Shown in pieces: positions 24,924 to 32,708 of a stretch of 33,644 nt of DNA. The translations under genes were made by a program, and so were the position numbers. The notes under the pieces were generated by a model. That model did not search any database, had not been told where the DNA came from, and was given only the letters and a program-made list of their open reading frames with translations. The stretch lies in the NCBI GenBank assembly GCA_017483985.1, contig JAFUUB010000098.1:1-33644 (forward strand), given 5' to 3'. This DNA is from Bacteroidales bacterium. GTDB taxonomy: Bacteria; Bacteroidota; Bacteroidia; Bacteroidales; UBA932. The number at the start of each line of letters is the position of its first letter. The first letter of the stretch is position 1.

Positions 24924-24997
24924 CGGGGTGTGGCGCAGTTGGCTAGCGCATCTGCTTTGGGAGCAGAGGGTCGTAGGTTCGAGTCCTATTACCCCGA
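24924..24997 (+). tRNA. tRNA-Pro (anticodon UGG)
   Basis: A full cloverleaf can be drawn by eye. Acceptor stem CGGGGTG / TACCCCG (24924-24930 / 24990-24996) with one G-U pair and discriminator A. D stem GCGC/GCGC (24933-24936 / 24946-24949). Anticodon stem TCTGC/GCAGA with loop TTTGGGA, anticodon TGG at 24958-24960. T stem GTAGG/CCTAT with loop TTCGAGT. CCA is not encoded, so it must be added after transcription. Confidence 0.96.
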
Positions 24998-25009
24998 CAA
25001 ATTTTTTCT

Positions 25010-25017
25010 TATATTTG
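25010..25017 (+). promoter_or_regulatory. -7 element for the DUF4421 gene
   Basis: TATATTTG matches TAnnTTTG, 18 bases before the ATG at 25036, and starts 13 bases after the tRNA. The -33 position falls inside the tRNA and has no TTTG; the gene could also be read through from the tRNA. Confidence 0.45.
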
Positions 25018-25035
25018 TAGGGAATACGAACTGCC

Positions 25036-26190
25036 ATGCATTTCCGATCCCTGATTCTCACTTTCCTACTGTCCGTTTTCCTGACTCCGGGACTGGTCGC
25101 CCAGGAGAAGGGCGGTCTTGTGCACCGCCTTCTGGAAAAGATACGGACACCGGACCGCCGGTATGATGCGGCTTATATCTACCAGCCCGCTCCGCGCTGG
25201 CATGTCGACGTGACCAGCGGTATCCGCCGGGCCGGGGTTTCGCAGGAAAACCGGTTCGTGATGTTTTACGGACTTCCCGACGAGGAGGGGACAATCATCC
25301 TCACAGCCGGTCCGGCGACGCTGGAAACAGCCCTGAAGGGAGACTTTGAGACGACCGTCGGCCTCTCGGCAGGATATGGCGGTCTGGCCGGCAGTTTCAG
25401 CCGGACCCTTGGGAAGGACAAGTCCCATTCGAACACGACCTTTTCCTTTGACCTGATGATGTCGGGCGTGGCCTTGCAACTGCAGTATTTCAATTTTTCC
25501 CAGCCGATGGAATACGCCCTTTCCGTCGAGAATGCGCCCTCTCTGGACGTAAGCGGAACGACGGATAATCCCGGCCGGATGCGTGCCCTGATTGCCGACG
25601 TCTTCTATACCTTCCGCCGGCACCGGTTCGATTATTCCGCCGTGTATAAGGGCGGGAAGATCCAGCGCAAGAGCGCCGGTTCCTGGATGTTCGGCACCAA
25701 GGTGATCCTGGGAGAGACCCGTAACGATCCGGACGAATTCTTCACCCCCCTGACCTGGGGCGTCGCCCGGCAGTCGTCTGCCCAGGTCTCCTTCGGCGGG
25801 GGCTTTTCCTACAATTGGGTTCCGTATCACCGGCAGCCCTACGGAGCCCATGAGCAGGGACTGCGGAACCTGACGGCCAATGTGACCTTGTTGCCGATGG
25901 TCACGCTGTTCAACCAGTTCACTTCCACGTATTATATGGAGGTGGACGGCGAGATGCAGCCTTGGAGGAAGGTCCCCATGAACGGCAACCTGCTGGTCAA
26001 CTATGTGGCCCGGGCCGGTCTCTGCTACAGTTTCGGGCGTTATCAGGCCAACCTGTCTGCGGCCTACGACAGTTATTCCTATCACGGGACGACGCATCCG
26101 GCCGGAGAAGGTCCCTCCCTGGATACCGTAGAGACCGGCGGCCGGTTCGAGCGCTGGACAGTTACCGCTAAATTCGGAGTGAAGTTCTAG
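25036..26190 (+). CDS. DUF4421 family protein, probable outer-membrane barrel
   Basis: The 384-residue protein has a signal peptide ('MHFRSLILTFLLSVFLTPGLVAQ'). The layout fits the Bacteroidetes DUF4421 family: a short 'YDAAYIYQPAPRWHV' segment near residues 47-60, 'SAGYGGLAGSFSRTLGKDKSHSNTTFSFDLM', a central 'FYTFRRHRFDYSAVY' segment and later strands ending in 'TVTAKFGVKF', an outer-membrane barrel terminus with C-terminal Phe. Function is unknown. Its stop codon shares the palindrome CTAG (26187-26190) with the stop of the convergent patatin gene. Confidence 0.85.
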   Translation: MHFRSLILTFLLSVFLTPGLVAQEKGGLVHRLLEKIRTPDRRYDAAYIYQPAPRWHVDVTSGIRRAGVSQENRFVMFYGLPDEEGTIILTAGPATLETALKGDFETTVGLSAGYGGLAGSFSRTLGKDKSHSNTTFSFDLMMSGVALQLQYFNFSQPMEYALSVENAPSLDVSGTTDNPGRMRALIADVFYTFRRHRFDYSAVYKGGKIQRKSAGSWMFGTKVILGETRNDPDEFFTPLTWGVARQSSAQVSFGGGFSYNWVPYHRQPYGAHEQGLRNLTANVTLLPMVTLFNQFTSTYYMEVDGEMQPWRKVPMNGNLLVNYVARAGLCYSFGRYQANLSAAYDSYSYHGTTHPAGEGPSLDTVETGGRFERWTVTAKFGVKF

Positions 26191-28622
26191 AAATCAAATC
26201 CGACGGACAAGGCGACTGAGAACTTGGTCCGGTTGCACCATTGCACGCCCAGTTTCATCGGGCCGGCGACGGATTTCTGGCCGATTTCCAGGCCGAAGGC
26301 ATAGGCGTCCAGCCGGTCTTTGAAGAAATCCGGGATGTGGTCGGTGTCGTGGAAGACGCCGCCGCGCAGCGTGACGAAATTCTTGTGGTTGATCCGGTAG
26401 CGCAGGTCCGCCTGTGCGGTCATGGCGTAGTGCTGGCAGACCCAGAATCCCGTATTGAATCCGAAAAACGGAAGCTGGTTCTCCACATACCGTCCCGCCA
26501 GGGTTCCCCCGGCCGTCAGGGTGTGGATGAGATTCATGTGTCCGGGCTCTTCCGTCATCCAGCCGGCATAGAGGGAGGGCTGCAGGGCGAGACGGCTGCC
26601 CAGCGGCACCACGACGGAAGCGTGGGCGATGCCGACGCTGTAGGGCGGCACCTTCCCTTCCGTGTGTCCTGTCTCTACATCTTCCTCGCCCTCTATCTCT
26701 TCTTCCAGATAAATGGAGAATCCGTCGAAGACATAACGGGTCTTAAGAGCCAGTTGAAAACCTTTGGTCGGGAAATACCGCTCGTTGAACGTGTCGTAAC
26801 GCAGGTCGGCGAAGGTGGAGAACCAGCGGCTCCGCCAATCCCAGCCCGTCCATTCCAGGGAGTTGTCCAGGTAGCTTTCATAGGGCTCATTCTCCATGGC
26901 GAACCCCATCCGGACATCTCCATAGTTCAGCCGGGCATCTTCCGCATAGATTTCCGCACGGGTGTTGAGACCGATGTACCGGGCGGCATCCCCTTTGTCC
27001 CAGTATTTGAAGTCACTGTAGGTCGCTTTGGCCGAGATGCCGAAGATCGGCAGCTGGCCGATGGGCTTGTAGGCGAAGTCCGCCATCAGGGAGGAAACCG
27101 TACCCAGTTTGAGCTCCGTCGTCAGGCGTGGTCCGTATAGTTTCCGGGTCCCGAACCCGCCGAGGATGCCGACATAGACCTTCTCATCGAAATCGACATG
27201 GGCGGATACGCCGAATTCATTGGTCTGGCCTTTCTGGCAGTCAAATACCAGGGTATACGGTTCTTCCCGGCCTTCCATCCGGTACGTGACCGATTCGAAG
27301 GCCCGGGTCCCGTACAGCGTGGACAGGATGTTCTCGACCGTTGACCGGTCATACAGGCTGTCCAGCGGGAGGGGGATCGGGCTGAGCAGGTATTCCCGCT
27401 CCCGGTCGTTGATGCCCTCGATCCGGACGGCTCCGACCTTGACCTTCCGATACCTCAGGTCGACGGCGGTCTTGTCCTTGGGACCGGTTTCCTGCCGTCC
27501 GACCAGGCGGGCGACCTGTGCGAATTCTTCTCCTTTTTCCTGGGCCAGGGCATAGCCCCGGGCGATGATGTCGTCCACGCTCTCGCTGTCAAATGACAGC
27601 ATGTTGTATCCCTCCAGTTTGTGCTGCAGCAGCACGTCGGTCATCGCGCGGTTCTTGTCCAGGGACTCGGTCGTCATCATGGAGATGTTCTGCATGGCGA
27701 TGCCTACGATGGAACCCAGGTCCGACAGGTCGCGGCTGGACGGCATCTCGGAACCGATGACGATATCCGCTCCCATGGCCCGGGCGATGTCGACCGGGAA
27801 ATTGTTGCGGGTTCCGCCGTCGCTCAGCACCATGCCTTCCGTGCGTACGGGCCGGAAATAGATCGGGATGGCCATGGTGGAGCGCATGGCGTCGACCATG
27901 TTGCCGGAGGTCCAGTTCTTTTCCTTCATGGTATGCATGTCCGTCGCGACGCAATAGAAGGGGATGGGGAGGGCGTCGAAGGCGAGGGAGTCCTGGTAGC
28001 CGACCGAAACGGAGCTCAGCGTGTTCCGCACATTGAAGCCGAACAGGTAACCGTCCGGCATGCCGAGACCGAGCTTGCTCATCATCTCGTCCATCATGTC
28101 GCCGGAGCGGTTGTCCCGCTGCTCGAAAGTCTTCCTGAACCGGAGCTGCCGCTGTGCCCGGGCCTCCTTGTCGGTATCTTCGTAGTGCCAGGGGACCGAG
28201 ATGGCGAAGCGCTCCTTGTTGCGACGGACCTTGTACGTCTGGTAGCTGTCGGGAATCTTGTCGGACATCATGACCGTCCAGTCGATGGACCGGACCAGGG
28301 AATCCAGGTACCGCTCACCATATCCCAGGGAGTATAAGCCGGACACCAGGCCGCCCATGCTGGTTCCTCCGATCAGGTCGACAGGGATTCCCTGCTCCTC
28401 CATGTACCGCAGCACCCCCAGGTGCGCCATACCCAGGGCGCCGCCGCCGGCCAGGACCACGGCCACTGTGGGCCGGTGCTGCCGGATGGAATCCATCCGG
28501 GCGCGGACGCGCAGGATGGCCAGGGAGTCGCCGACGGGATCCACGCTGGGCATGTTCAGGCCGTTCTGGGCGAAGCCGGAAAGACACAGGAAGAGGGCTA
28601 GGAGGGCAGTCAGTTTTTTCAT
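26187..28622 (-). CDS. Patatin-like phospholipase with C-terminal surface-antigen (BamA-like) barrel
   Basis: From the ATG at 28622 the protein has 811 residues and a signal peptide ('MKKLTALLALFLCLSGFAQ'). The patatin domain (about 50-340) has the oxyanion loop 'AGGGALGMAHLGVL', nucleophile 'GTSMGG' with Ser88 and catalytic Asp268 in 'LSDGG'. A POTRA-like part (about 385-460) follows, then a beta-barrel (about 480-811) ending in 'KFSVALSVGFDF'. This fused layout resembles PlpD-type type Vd autotransporters: the lipase would be exported and kept at or released from the surface. An in-frame upstream start (28643) overlaps the -7 box, so I rejected it. Confidence 0.92.
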   Translation of the reverse strand: MKKLTALLALFLCLSGFAQNGLNMPSVDPVGDSLAILRVRARMDSIRQHRPTVAVVLAGGGALGMAHLGVLRYMEEQGIPVDLIGGTSMGGLVSGLYSLGYGERYLDSLVRSIDWTVMMSDKIPDSYQTYKVRRNKERFAISVPWHYEDTDKEARAQRQLRFRKTFEQRDNRSGDMMDEMMSKLGLGMPDGYLFGFNVRNTLSSVSVGYQDSLAFDALPIPFYCVATDMHTMKEKNWTSGNMVDAMRSTMAIPIYFRPVRTEGMVLSDGGTRNNFPVDIARAMGADIVIGSEMPSSRDLSDLGSIVGIAMQNISMMTTESLDKNRAMTDVLLQHKLEGYNMLSFDSESVDDIIARGYALAQEKGEEFAQVARLVGRQETGPKDKTAVDLRYRKVKVGAVRIEGINDREREYLLSPIPLPLDSLYDRSTVENILSTLYGTRAFESVTYRMEGREEPYTLVFDCQKGQTNEFGVSAHVDFDEKVYVGILGGFGTRKLYGPRLTTELKLGTVSSLMADFAYKPIGQLPIFGISAKATYSDFKYWDKGDAARYIGLNTRAEIYAEDARLNYGDVRMGFAMENEPYESYLDNSLEWTGWDWRSRWFSTFADLRYDTFNERYFPTKGFQLALKTRYVFDGFSIYLEEEIEGEEDVETGHTEGKVPPYSVGIAHASVVVPLGSRLALQPSLYAGWMTEEPGHMNLIHTLTAGGTLAGRYVENQLPFFGFNTGFWVCQHYAMTAQADLRYRINHKNFVTLRGGVFHDTDHIPDFFKDRLDAYAFGLEIGQKSVAGPMKLGVQWCNRTKFSVALSVGFDF

Positions 28623-28640
28623 TGCGGGCGGGTTTATCCA

Positions 28641-28648
28641 CAAAAATA
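28641..28648 (-). promoter_or_regulatory. -7 element for the patatin gene
   Basis: TATTTTTG on the minus strand matches TAnnTTTG, about 18 bases before the ATG at 28622. No clear -33 TTTG. Confidence 0.45.
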
Positions 28649-28661
28649 GCCAAAAAAGAAC

Positions 28662-28669
28662 TATATTTG
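28662..28669 (+). promoter_or_regulatory. -7 element for the small barrel-protein gene
   Basis: TATATTTG matches TAnnTTTG, 27 bases before the ATG at 28697; it diverges from the patatin promoter. No clear -33 TTTG. Confidence 0.45.
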
Positions 28670-28696
28670 TATCAATAACCCAACGAAAAAGCTTGT

Positions 28697-29365
28697 ATGA
28701 AAAAAATTCTTGCCTTCTTGACGGCCGTGCTCCTGGCCGTCCCTGCGTTTGCCCAGGATGACCATGTCATCGTTTCTTCCAAGGATGGCGTGGTCTCGCT
28801 TGAAACGGTCTCCCACATGGGTTGGGGATATCATTTCGTGAAATCCGATGATTTCAAACGCGCCGGTTCCGGGCAGTTCTTCATCAATCTGCTGAACCTG
28901 GGGATCCGTCCTGCCGAGGCCTTCGGAATCGGGCTGGGCGTCGATTTCAAGTTCGATTATATCGGCTCCCGGAAAGATTCCTTCCAGCTTGACGCCGACA
29001 AGAAGGTTCAGGCCTTCCCGTTCGCGGACACGTATGACAAGACCCGCAGCGAAATCAACGTGACCTCGCTGAGCTTCCCGCTCCTGGCCAAGGTCTATTT
29101 CGGTGACTGGCACGTGAGCTTGGGCGCCGAGGCGGACCTGAACCTCTGGGGCCACACCTACAATTTCACCAAACTGGATAATGTCAAGACCCGGGTGACC
29201 GAGCGGAAAGCCAAACTCGAGACCTTCTCCTATGGCCTGATCGCCGCCATCCAGCACAATGATTTCGGCATTTTCTGCAAGTATTATCCGAAATCTTCCA
29301 AGTTCCTCGCGGACGGCAGCGTCAACTTCTCCTACTGGACCCTCGGCGTCGCCTTCGGCCTGTAG
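28697..29365 (+). CDS. Small outer-membrane beta-barrel protein
   Basis: The 222-residue protein starts with a signal peptide ('MKKILAFLTAVLLAVPAFAQ'). It has about eight amphipathic strands, such as 'AFGIGLGVDFKFDYIG', 'LSFPLLAKVYFGDWHVSLGAEADLNLWG', 'TFSYGLIAAIQHNDFGIFCKYYP' and the final 'YWTLGVAFGL', matching the OmpA-like/OMP_b-brl type. No enzymatic motif is seen and the role is unknown. It is the last ordinary gene before the Rhs region and is followed 77 bases later by the first 52-nt palindrome, which could end its transcript. Confidence 0.82.
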   Translation: MKKILAFLTAVLLAVPAFAQDDHVIVSSKDGVVSLETVSHMGWGYHFVKSDDFKRAGSGQFFINLLNLGIRPAEAFGIGLGVDFKFDYIGSRKDSFQLDADKKVQAFPFADTYDKTRSEINVTSLSFPLLAKVYFGDWHVSLGAEADLNLWGHTYNFTKLDNVKTRVTERKAKLETFSYGLIAAIQHNDFGIFCKYYPKSSKFLADGSVNFSYWTLGVAFGL

Positions 29366-29442
29366 GTCCCGTAATTAGATAGATATTCGTACCGGTAGAA
29401 TCCACAAGGTTCGTCGGATTCATCCGCTGCTGATGAAAACTT

Positions 29443-29494
29443 AAAGAACAGGATAGGCCTCTTCACAACCGTGGATGGCATGCCACTGTTCTTT
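29443..29494. repeat. 52-nt palindromic unit 1
   Basis: The unit begins AAAGAACAG and ends CTGTTCTTT (perfect 9-bp inverted ends), with further inner pairing of GGCC/GGCATGCC type. It is followed by ATCTTTTCC, so on the plus strand it looks like a terminator for the small barrel-protein gene. Internally it is close to unit 2 with the same length and the shared segment CCGTG. Confidence 0.7.
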
Positions 29495-29843
29495 ATCTTT
29501 TCCTAAGGCTCTTTTTGTCATTTTGCATCCTCTTGCGGCTGCCAAGAGAACCGGAGCTTGTTCCAAAAGAAGGAAACAGGGAGAAACAGCGTACGATCAG
29601 ATATCGTTCCGGCAGGACTGACACCGAGAGCGCGTAAAAGAGGCATTCCGTGTCAGGCCCCGGATCACAAACCCACCCCTGACACCTAGACGCCGTGAAA
29701 GCCCGTTTTTGTGTCCGGCCAGCCGGAAGAAGCTGCGGGGTTGTATCACCTTGCACCCGACGCCCAGCCAGGAGCTTGCGCCGCCGCTTTGCGAAACGCC
29801 AGCGCCAACCCGTTGGCTCGCATTTTCCTTGCCTCCGAAACTT

Positions 29844-29895
29844 AAAGAACAGCGTATGCCTCTATACTACCGTGAAGGGCATACTGCTGTTCTTT
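29844..29895. repeat. 52-nt palindromic unit 2
   Basis: Ends AAAGAACAGC / GCTGTTCTTT are perfectly inverted, and GTATGCC / GGCATAC continue the stem with a one-base bulge, giving an unusually stable hairpin. Same length as units 1 and 3. It abuts the FGGKE relic, five bases away. Confidence 0.75.
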
Positions 29896-29917
29896 ATCCG
29901 CCTTCAAAATGAAGGGT

Positions 29918-29969
29918 AAAGAACGCTTAAGACCAGAATACCGCATCAGGGACAGGACCGGTGTTCTTT
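29918..29969. repeat. 52-nt palindromic unit 3
   Basis: Ends AAAGAAC / GTTCTTT (7 bp), same total length as units 1 and 2, followed by ATCTTTTTCG. The interior has diverged and pairs less well. It lies 22 bases after unit 2. Confidence 0.6.
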
Positions 29970-30107
29970 ATCTTTTTCGATTTGAAGAATTATGCAAGGA
30001 GCCTCTGTCCCAGACACACTCGAGGGAACGTAACCCCCGCACGCTGCCTAGGTGGTCCGTGATCTGGTAGATTACAGCGTTTTTCTGTTACTAAAACCGA
30101 AAAGAGA

Positions 30108-30137
30108 TTCCGACCTCATAGCAACGTGAGGTCGGAA
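30108..30137 (-). terminator. Terminator downstream of the split lipoprotein gene
   Basis: A perfect 11-bp stem TTCCGACCTCA / TGAGGTCGGAA with an eight-base loop. On the minus strand it is followed by TCTCTTTTCGG, about 27 bases after the stop at 30164, so it probably ends the Rhs tip/immunity transcript. Confidence 0.7.
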
Positions 30138-30163
30138 CCAAATAAGAACGACCTTTTACGAAA

Positions 30164-30689
30164 CTATCTATAAATAGAAAGACTGCGTGTTACATCTTTA
30201 ATCCGAATAATCTTGTCCTCCTCAAGACATCCGACAGTCACGCGTATTTTTTGGATACTAAGGTCTCTTGAAGATGAATGAACAATCCTCTCATAATCGT
30301 CGACATTCTCACAATAGGGAAGGTCATCCATAAGTTTAAAGAGGTTGGGCCATGATTCTCCTTCATTACCGACAATGCAAATGATGGCATTATCCTTTAT
30401 CGAGAACCCAAGAAATTGAAAGTAACTTTTATAATTGAGCATCGGAGCATACGCACTAAGTTATATAGATTGAGTCCCTTTCTGGGAAATGGCGAAGAAT
30501 AACACCCACATATGCTTCGTCGGTGATTCCTTTGGGCTCGAAAGAATATCCTTCCACATCGTCTTGATTATGTAAGTGAAAAGAAACCGCTTCCCCCAAA
30601 CTCATTCCGCGAGAATGTGATCCCCTCGAATGGTTTCCAACGCAACAAGAAAAAAACAGAATAAAAAATAGAATATAAAATTTCTTCAT
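30164..30689 (-). pseudogene. Frameshifted lipoprotein, candidate immunity gene of the Rhs tip
   Basis: The first part (30689-30456, 77 codons) has a lipoprotein signal ('MKKFYILFFILFFSCC'), then 'MSLGEAVSFHLHNQDD', and stops after 'ERDSIYIT'. A second frame, open from 30460 to 30164, carries on with 'LSAYAPMLNYKSYFQFLGFSIKDNAIICIVGNEG' and has only an internal Met as start. The two open stretches meet exactly within 30456-30463, so removal of one base (an A in AACTTAG) would give a single protein of about 175 aa. Position, 37 bases after the Rhs tip and on the same strand, suggests an immunity protein. AT-rich. Function unknown. Confidence 0.6.
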
Positions 30690-30726
30690 CGCAAAACCTC
30701 TTTAAACAGCCCTGCCTTGTACTTCC

Positions 30727-31657
30727 CTAAATACAAATCACCCTTTTTTCATTATATTGATAAAGTGTTTCGAAGGGTACCTCATAAACAAAATGGGCAG
30801 GCATCGGGAAATGGTAAATATTTGATTGCCTAAGCATATTCATATAGTTCCATCTATCTGTAATAACATATGGTAAAGGTCCCCGGTAATCTCCAGAGGC
30901 TCCATGCTCTTCAATGTATCCAGTGTGTGTGGATTTTTGCCGTCATACGACTCTCGTCTAAGCCTGCTATCTCCGAAGGCGACATGACCGAGGCTCCTTT
31001 TTTCCCTTGGACAAGTCCATAGGTCCTGCTTCCGTCTTCGCCTTTAAAACTGGCAATGGCCCATTCTCGTTTTTCAGAATGGTGGATGACAAAAACAAAA
31101 AGATCGATGATGCTTTCATCAGATGAAGATATGGCATGTGACAGATTCGCCGAAGATATATCCTGGCTTAATCCTCCAAGATTAACTGCTTTAGGGACAC
31201 GGATGGAAAGCGAAGGGCCAACGGAATCCTTCTCCCAATAGCCCAGCACGAGATAGTCATTATCTTCGTCGTAATTGTCCTCAAAGCCGAAAGTGATTGT
31301 CCCGTCTTGATGCAAATAATACCAATCCATTCCATCCGGATCCACTAGATTGACGGGATTCCCGGCGCAGTAGGCATAAGGGCTGATGGGGTAGTACTTC
31401 TCGGCCATCGGGTCCTGGCTGAGCCAGGCCGCGGTCCGGGGATCGTAGAGCCGGGCACCGAAGTCCAGGTAGGGACGGCCGGCGGCTGCCGCCGGGGTGC
31501 CCGCAGGGGCGACGAGCACCGCGCTCGCGCCAACCTTCTGGCCTGCAATTTCCTTGCCACCGAACCGCCAGCGGCTGGTTACAGCACGTGCCCCTGAACA
31601 GGATTCTTGTCCTTTACCTTTTAGCTTGATTGCGTTAATATCCTTCCTTCTAGACAC
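30727..31657 (-). pseudogene. Rhs core plus C-terminal tip with H-x-H (JAB-like?) motif, frameshifted
   Basis: The frame starts at a GTG (31657), without a signal or normal start; in-frame stop upstream. Residues about 1-30 ('INAIKLKGKGQES') are an Rhs fragment. Residues 31-109 are the Rhs core: 'FGGKEIAGQKVG', 'YLDFGARLYDPRTAAWLSQDPMAEKYYP', 'SPYAYCAGNPVNLVDPDG'. A unique tip follows from about 110. It stops at 30911 just after 'KIHTHWIH'. In another frame the sequence continues to a stop at 30727 ('TGYIEEHGASGDYRGPLPYVI...'). Two more bases in the CACACACAC tract (30923-30931) would join them, giving H-T-H-T...S-G-D, a pattern like JAB/MPN metalloproteases. Toxin role is inference. Confidence 0.7.
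31356..31567 (-). repeat. Rhs core repeat, copy A
   Basis: A 212-bp block 97-98% identical (five differences by eye) to 33349-33560, same orientation. It encodes the core from 'RFGGKEIAGQKVG' to 'YAYCAGNP'. It is strongly GC-rich, while the DNA on its downstream side turns AT-rich at once. Confidence 0.9.
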
Positions 31658-31785
31658 ACTGGATGGAACGCTACCTTTCGCTGGTCGGATCGGCCGTCAC
31701 GTTACCGTGACATCGTATGTGTAATTGCTGCGCTAGGCGACTCTCAACGCATCAAAACTCACTAGAGAATTGAAAACGATTATCC

Positions 31786-32652
31786 TCAATAAACATATGG
31801 TACCGGACAAAGTATCATCTGGCAGTCTGGATTCTTATCCAAATACGACTGTGCCATTGCTTCTAGCCTGAGAATAAAATCTTTACAGGTCGTTTCGAGA
31901 TCATCCGGGAGGGGGACTTTCTCTCCATATTTATTTTCCGCCCATAAAGAATCCGGCAATCGTTTCTCACAAACATAGTACATTGGCTCATCTCTCGAAA
32001 AAGCAATAATTTGTCGAAACACGGTTTCGTTGTGTAGCGGTCTTCCATCAAGAAACACAGGGTTGAATGCAGTATAGTAGTTATCTAACTTATCAAATTC
32101 ACGTGCACATTTGAGGCGATTAGGGTATTCACGAGACAATGCATCCATTTCAGAATAAAAGGAATCGCTTTCTTTCCATTTCCCCATATTGTGTCCTTTC
32201 CAATCTATAAAATCAACTCTTGAGGCATAATTCCAAGGATCTATATTTAGCATGATACAATGCGATTTATAGAGAATACACCCGATTTTCCATCGATCGT
32301 TGTAAAAAAAACAACTATCTTGGAAAGAGAGGAAATGACTATCTCTGTCACGAAGTAATTGTTTATAACTTTTAAGTTGTCCTTTCCCTGCAATCCAAAG
32401 ACGGTTCCAATCTCTTATGCCATTATGTCTTGAAATCCATTTGATCTCATTTTCAACTTCTTTAAGATCAGCTGGCATCCTCCAATTCATATCTTCAAAG
32501 GCCTCAAATCTTCCTTGAATTTGACTCTGCGGATCGTGCCAATAGTACTCTTTTGCAAGCTTGATTATTTCTGAATCACTGAAACGTGAATGACTCATGG
32601 AACACCCCGTAAAGAAAAGAAACAGGAAGTACAAAATAATGACTCTGCTCAT
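31786..32652 (-). CDS. Lipoprotein, candidate immunity protein of the neighbouring Rhs tip
   Basis: I chose the ATG at 32652 (288 aa) because it opens a lipoprotein signal 'MSRVIILYFLFLFFTGCS' (lipobox FTGC); the frame extends upstream to 32694 without homology. The mature part is rich in Tyr, Trp, Asp and Lys, with no family I recognise; segments include 'EYYWHDPQSQI', 'WISRHNGIRDWNRLW' and a final 'CQMILCPVPYVY'. It begins 56 bases after the Rhs tip stop (32709) on the same strand, the usual place for a cognate immunity gene. It is clearly AT-rich compared with the housekeeping part. The split gene at 30164-30689 occupies the equivalent position and also has a lipobox. Confidence 0.7.
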   Translation of the reverse strand: MSRVIILYFLFLFFTGCSMSHSRFSDSEIIKLAKEYYWHDPQSQIQGRFEAFEDMNWRMPADLKEVENEIKWISRHNGIRDWNRLWIAGKGQLKSYKQLLRDRDSHFLSFQDSCFFYNDRWKIGCILYKSHCIMLNIDPWNYASRVDFIDWKGHNMGKWKESDSFYSEMDALSREYPNRLKCAREFDKLDNYYTAFNPVFLDGRPLHNETVFRQIIAFSRDEPMYYVCEKRLPDSLWAENKYGEKVPLPDDLETTCKDFILRLEAMAQSYLDKNPDCQMILCPVPYVY

Positions 32653-32708
32653 GGCTTTTATCAAAGTAGGTCTCTGTGGAAGAAAATCATCCACAGAGAC
32701 CTAAAATA

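Larger units (their letters stand above)
29801..30078 (-). pseudogene. Relic of an Rhs-family gene (DHLGSVR and FGGKE motifs)
   Basis: On the minus strand 30078-30037 reads A-V-I-Y-Q-I-T-D-H-L-G-S-V-R, the very conserved Rhs motif before the core. Then 29839-29801 reads F-G-G-K-E-N-A-S-Q-R-V-G-A, close to the 'FGGKEIAGQKVGA' of the two better-kept Rhs modules at 31.5 and 33.5 kb. The two pieces are in different frames and the core after them is unrecognisable. The sequence after DHLGSVR ('RSLECV') also matches the decayed 'RSIQCV' stretch near 31655-31675. Palindromic units 2 and 3 lie between the two motifs. Confidence 0.75.
29366..30163. other. 798-bp gene-free stretch with palindromes and decayed Rhs sequence
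   Basis: No credible intact gene is seen. It holds three 52-nt palindromes (29443, 29844 and 29918), a perfect GTGTCAGG/CCTGACAC inverted repeat near 29660-29690, minus-strand relics of an Rhs gene, and a hairpin at 30108-30137. Short open frames within it (for example 29493-29756 on the minus strand) have no signal peptide or recognisable motif. Confidence 0.6.

Noticed and set aside
29493..29756. 87-codon minus-strand ORF in the gene-free stretch
   Set aside because: No start context, signal peptide or motif. It overlaps the tail of the Rhs relic in another frame.
29443..29969. Integron attC sites
   Set aside because: The inverted ends AAAGAAC/GTTCTTT do not fit the RYYYAAC/GTTRRRY core sites, and no integrase is seen. 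The palindromes also have no gene cassettes between them.
29443..29969. CRISPR array
   Set aside because: Only three units, unequal spacing (349 and 22 bp), diverged sequences and no cas genes.
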